Shown piece by piece: positions 59,217 through 64,000 of a stretch of 64,000 nt of DNA. The notes below the pieces were generated by a model. The model had not been told where the DNA came from. It worked only from the letters and a program-made list of their open reading frames with translations, and did not search any database. Made by a program: the position numbers and the translations under genes. Every line of letters starts with the position of its first letter. Position 1 is the first letter of the stretch. This stretch comes from Blastobasis lacticolella. Its lineage: Eukaryota > Arthropoda > Insecta > Lepidoptera > Blastobasidae. Location: the NCBI GenBank assembly GCA_905147135.1, contig LR990053.1, positions 11,420,501 to 11,484,500 of the forward strand. The letters are read 5' to 3'.

Positions 59217-60384
59217 ATTTTTTTGTTACTGTAAGTAATTTTTAGTTCATTAAGTAACAAGCAATCTATTGCTGCTAGCAAAGGTCGCAAGTGACTTTTA
59301 TTTCGTTCTCGTTGGAGAAAAATAGCAAAGTGACTCAATGTGTGTCTCTAAGGTTATCACGTAACATTGCATTTAGTTCGCTGAGGTTGCGCTTCGTGAC
59401 TCTAACAGAGCATTAAATTAGAAACTTGTTTTAGCTTAAAAGCATTGCAGAGACAATTTTCATTTCAAGATAGTTTCAATACCAATTAGAGAAATAGGTA
59501 AATAAAATAGGTATTACTTGAAAATATGTTTTTATATCCATGTGAATATAATTATTATGAAGACCTTTGTTAACCTTGCTTCGGCTTCGGTATTTAGGAG
59601 GCGCATTGACGAGTGGCGAGCTGGAACTAGTTCAGTTGAACAGTCTAGGGAATCCGTGACGGTTGATTATTATCATAACATTATAATTTAGCCATACTTC
59701 CCATTAAAATTATACATAACAAAACATGTCAGAAGGTTCCGTTCTTTTTGACTTGCAAATGAAATAAGTAGTAGCAAAGGTAGGTTAGTGCACGAGTCAC
59801 TGACTATTACAGATGATTTTATACCTTCGCCTCAAAACAAAAACTTTTTTATCTTTATATGTGTACCTATTGGAATTGTGTGAGTATTCGATTTGTGTAT
59901 GCCAATTGTAAATAGTGTCGATGGTACTCCGTAGCATTGCGACTAACGAGTGCCGCATCCAGAGTGTGATGTTGACGCTTTCATCAAAATAAACCCAACA
60001 AAATCCCATTCGCTGCTCCAACATTCGACACCCGGCAAAAAGTTGGCGACCCCACTGCGTAATGAACGAACTTGAGCCACTGAAAGGGTTAAAAGTGGCG
60101 AAGTCGCGACTTTGTTATGAAGAAAATTGGTAATTCATTGCTAAGATTGGGCTCGCAGCTCGGATAATGCTCGCCGTATCGGAAAAAGTTTCTGTTTCTA
60201 ATATACGCGACAATTTGTTAGCGCCAATATCGATATTGGCTTTTCGTCATACATACTGCTGTTACAGTGCCGGGGATTGAACTGACCCGGTGGCCAAAAC
60301 TAGAACTGTGGAAAAATGGGTGCACTTCATTTTGAAATGTACTCGTATTTGAAATGACATGTCAATTCAATCAATAGCGACTAC
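59217..60384. other. No gene seen
   Basis: Nothing recognisable. Confidence 0.4.
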
Positions 60385-60625
60385 TGAAATGAAATGAAAT
60401 GAAATGAAATACATTTATTGTCTCAGGACACCACATCACAAGTTCACAATACACATATAATTACAGACAGTAAACAATACACAATACACATAGCATCGGA
60501 ACTGCTGTAGTGGTACCCCTGACGACAATAGGACCTCGCTCAGCGTATGCCACGGCCTGAGCCGCGGCGCTGGTCTTCCGCGAGTCCCGCGGAGTGAGGT
60601 CCGGATCATTGTGCCCTAAGCTCAA
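60385..60625 (-). repeat. Non-LTR 3' end with (ATTTC)n tail
   Basis: Five GAAAT units at 60387-60411 followed by ACATTTATTGTCTCAGGACA read on the minus strand as a trailer with AATAAATGT-like end and a pentanucleotide tail. The GC-rich part around 60545-60605 is presumably the end of the coding part. Confidence 0.45.
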
Positions 60626-61095
60626 ACTAAAATATATACCTACTTATACTAAAATAATTTGAATTATAAATATGTGTGTAATAAAAATAAAAAATATATA
60701 TATAAAACTACTCATTCTGATTTGTAAAGAAAATGTTAACGTCTTTATATTCTAAACAAAATTTGTTGGATTCCGCTTTTAAACCTCTCAACCAATCATT
60801 ATATCCCGCAAATTCGTAATTTGAAGTTAGCAATCCTAGCAGTGGACGGCAAAGCAAATATTGATAGATCGGAGACGGATTATTAAATTTTTGTAAACCA
60901 TACGCCCAAAGACTCTTAATAAACATATCCAATGACAAAAAGGCGATTTTTAAAATATTGACTTCTGACTTAAATTTTTTTGAAACTTATCGAACTGTAC
61001 TATTATTGGTTTTGTATTGAATTATCCATGTTAAATTGATGCTTACACGCTTTCTATACCCATAGCCCCCCTCCCCTCCACTTCTTACCCTGCAG

Positions 61096-61192
61096 CTGAG
61101 CGGATATGATGGCGGAGCCGAGCCGTAGTCAGTCAGTGGCGGAGACAGTGTCCATTGTGCGTCGATATTGGAAGGGAATTGGGGAATTGCTT
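61096..61192 (+). CDS. Candidate 5' coding exon, product unknown
   Basis: A strong pyrimidine tract and TTACCCTGCAG acceptor precede GC-richer sequence with tandem ATGs at 61106 and 61109. The frame reads MMAEPSRSQSVAETVSIVRR then YWKGIGELL up to a GTGAGC donor at 61193 and hits a stop soon after inside the putative intron. The composition contrast and the placement of splice signals suggest an exon; no downstream partner exon was found in the remaining 2.8 kb, so this is tentative. Confidence 0.3.
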
Positions 61193-63137
61193 GTGAGCAT
61201 CAATTTAACATAGATAATAGCATAAAACGAAATCATAGTATAGTACAGTGTATGATTAGTAGTAGCCCGTCCACTATAATAATACATAGGTATTACGAGG
61301 TATAGGTACAATCCTTGAACGGTACGGGTTGAACTGAGAACCTCTCCATCGTTTTGTTTGATCTAATCCGGTCGATCAATTTAACCTTAACCTAGGCGTA
61401 CACGACAACGTCAGATGCTCAAATGAAGCAGGCCACCGGACATATAGACTTGATGACGTGTTCTGCATCCTTAGAGGCAAGATATTAACACCGAACAACT
61501 AGTAGGTATTTCACTTATTTTAAGATCGGATGTCATAGAGATTTGAAAATACGACGTACCTCCCTGGAGACGGACATATGCTACCTCCTACCTAAAAAGC
61601 TAAAATACACATCCAATAAACAACAGGAAACAACCTAAGAGCTTCCGTCTGCTTATGAGTGATTTTGAATAGAATATTAGGTTGAAATCCCCGTAATTGA
61701 TAAGGATATTTGTGAAGATGTCTTACTGACAATAATTGTTCCTGTGTCACATTTTATTTTATTCTTATTTTATTTATATTCCACCAATAATTATATCCCA
61801 TAGCTCATATAGGGCACATAGATCGAAGAACAGATGGCCGATGGGGCAGTAACGTACCAATAATGCAGCTTTACATCACGTTACATTTACGTTTTCCGTT
61901 TCATATGTAAGATATTACTGGCGTACTTAACAGCAACGCATTTTAGTTGCAGTTACAGCTATCGCATGTTCTGCTTACATGTGTCAGTTTTCTTACCAGA
62001 CACTGTCGACACACGTCACGACGAAAATTGCCAAAGCACTACCAAAGTGCGGCGGCTGCAACAACGCCCTAAACACATCTCACCGGAATACAATTATTAT
62101 TGTTGACTATCAATAACCCGCAACAATCAAAATTTAGCATCCGGTTTACAGTTTAGATGGTTTTTCCATAATCTCCAGGCTTGATTAGAGTGGATGAAGA
62201 TTTTTCTCACGAAATTGTGAGTAATCTATCTTAGATATCTAATATCTATGCAAATCATAGGTCATGCCACCCAACGGTTGCTAAAGCGCAATCGTTTATC
62301 AAGTTTTAATGAAAGATCCAGTGGAAAAGAAAATTAACATTTCTATCAAATAATTACAAGTGACTAGTTTGCAGACAGCCCTTACTGGTTACTCAAGGCT
62401 TAAGGTACAGGCTGAGCAATCTAAATGAGTCAATATGGAGAAATCCAAAACTCTAAGAGAGCATAATTTTTCCTTAGGAATCACGAGGCAGATTTTCGTG
62501 GTTATCATCTAAACTTTCATCGCAAATATTATCGGGTTTATTATCACGGTTAGTATTATTTTTACCTCGATATCAAAACTTTAAAAGAGTTATAACTATA
62601 CCAGCGAACTTGACGAAACTATAGGAGCTCCTTGCTTTGCTTCGGAGAACGGTAAACGCATGTTTCTACAAAACAAAAGTGCAAGGAATTGTTTGAAAAT
62701 AAATCAAATTTTAAGTCGAATCTACTTAATTACTTTCTTTGAATAAAAAATCCTTTATATAATTTCCTCCAGCATGGGTAATCTTTTTTCACCCTATATA
62801 ATGTCAAGGTCCTGTAGCAAATTTCGTCTTAACCTATGACCGAAGTTTCAGATAATTTTCAATGCCATTGATCGCTTATCCAATTTTCTGTTTATTTGCA
62901 TTTTCGGTGACAGATGTAAATTTCTTATCCACTTTAGATGTTAATGGATGTAAATCAAGCAATTGTCCTCCAATTTCAATACTTATTTCTGAAGAAAATG
63001 AAATTCTTTTCTTCAGTAATAAATGAGTAATGAAATACTTAACGTTTACGCAGGTCCGTTCAGTTCCGAGATGAGTCGAAGGTCGGCGCTCTCGGTCTAA
63101 TCTAAGTGATGGGGGTAGCAAGAGACAGTATTAACGG
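61193..63137. other. No gene seen; would be the intron of the candidate 61.1-kb exon
   Basis: No downstream exon in matching phase was recognised. Confidence 0.4.
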
Positions 63138-63487
63138 CCATCTTGGCGTTAATGTCACGTGCTCATTCTGCTCTCGGGCCCGGGGTCCGCCTTGACCATG
63201 ATGCAGGATTGGGCATATCCGGTAATTACAGTGGAGTGACTGCTATCTAACCTTCGTGGCCCTGTTAACAGGGGAACCTGACAATATTTGATCATGGTTA
63301 CACAGTCGGTCACCTGAATTTACAGGATTGTTCACGATATTTTCCCTCACCGTAAGAGCATCGGTTACTGTTCGACTAATGTACATAGCTCAAAAAAGTC
63401 ATTGGCAAGTATATGGCTGTACTGAGGCTCGAACACGGTACCTCGGGGTACAAGTCGGACCCCTTAACCATTAGGCCACCGAAGCTC
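63138..63487 (-). repeat. SINE A copy 9
   Basis: Full-length copy from GCCATCTTGGCGTTAATG to the head GGCCACCGAAGCTC, with box B AGGCTCGAACACGG mutated. Confidence 0.8.
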
Positions 63488-63689
63488 CGATTTCAAATCC
63501 TGTAACATCTATGTATAACTTGCCAATGGCTCACCACGTTCACAAACCTCCACACTACACTTTCTCTTTGTAGTCTTATGACATGAGAACAGCAATAGAA
63601 CAGATTATAAGTTAATCAGTAGCTACTAAATCAGCAATATCCACTTAATAGTTATTTACAATAATAGTACAATAAATAATAAATAATAA

Positions 63690-63885
63690 AGACCTTTAAT
63701 AAACAAAAAAAAAACTTACTTAACCTAACTAATAAGGTAAGTAAATTAAAGGAAAAAGAATTGCCCCAGGTTGGCTGCGTTGCCCCGCTGGATAGCGAGG
63801 CTTATACGCTGACCCAAGTAGCGGCCGGCCTGGGCTTTTACTAATGTCGACCAGGCGCTTGGTCAGCTCCTGAAAGTTACTTACT
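63690..63885 (-). repeat. LINE C-terminal/3' UTR fragment
   Basis: The minus strand carries CAGCGGGGCAACGCAGCCAA (QRGNAAN) and upstream CTGACCAAGCGCCTGGTCGA (LTKRLVD), then a trailer ending in an (AATAAT) tail at about 63670. Related to the 43.4-kb fragment. Confidence 0.5.
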
Positions 63886-64000
63886 TTACTTGAAATTTCA
63901 TTGTAGTATCGACAAGCCTAGCACAATGTAAGGAAATAGGTCCACATTTCTTTTTAATTCATTTAAACACGGTAAAGCCTTGACCTTAGATTAACATAAT

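Overview
The window looks like a lepidopteran (moth or butterfly) nuclear genome segment. It is AT-rich, genes are split by introns with GT..AG borders, and most of the space holds degraded repeats typical of Lepidoptera: tRNA-derived SINEs, RTE-type LINE 3' ends with (ATG)n tails, Helitron ends that finish in a hairpin plus CTAG, and several MITEs. The order and species are inferred from these repeats and the two readable genes; no search was run. 

Two multi-exon genes can be reconstructed. On the plus strand, 16.3-21.4 kb, six exons join in frame into a two-Ig-domain Dpr (defective proboscis extension response) cell-surface protein, closest in layout to Dpr18. It has a mucin-like Thr-rich insertion of about 96 residues inside the second Ig domain and a C-terminal hydrophobic tail suited to a GPI anchor. 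Its first exon(s) with the signal peptide are not identified. On the minus strand, 50.4-47.6 kb, three exons join into a complete 291-residue protein of the GT31 (beta-1,3-galactosyltransferase-like) fold. The metal-binding DxD motif is replaced by Ser-Ser-Glu and the later E-D-V motif by G-D-V, so it is probably a catalytically dead member. This is the most interesting gene in the window. 

Layout: 1-16 kb is gene-poor and repeat-rich (Helitron with an 11-bp minisatellite of 42 units at 5.7-6.2 kb, a GC-rich block with a CTCF-like site at 6.5 kb, RTE and SINE fragments). 16.3-21.5 kb is the dpr gene. 21.5-47.6 kb holds no gene I can support; it carries SINE copies (one split by an RTE insertion), a LINE reverse-transcriptase C-terminus, two LTR-like fragments and a 199-bp MITE with 76-bp arms that are 97 percent identical. 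47.6-50.4 kb is the GT31-like gene, whose introns carry a SINE and a 255-bp element bounded by an exact 14-bp target duplication. 50.4-64 kb holds more repeats, an intact 67-codon ORF of unknown nature (52.6 kb, minus) and a possible 5' coding exon at 61.1 kb (plus). 

The two genes are unrelated and show no shared pathway. A recurring sequence-level theme is a set of near-perfect inverted repeats with very short loops, at least ten over 64 kb, unlike classic transposon ends.
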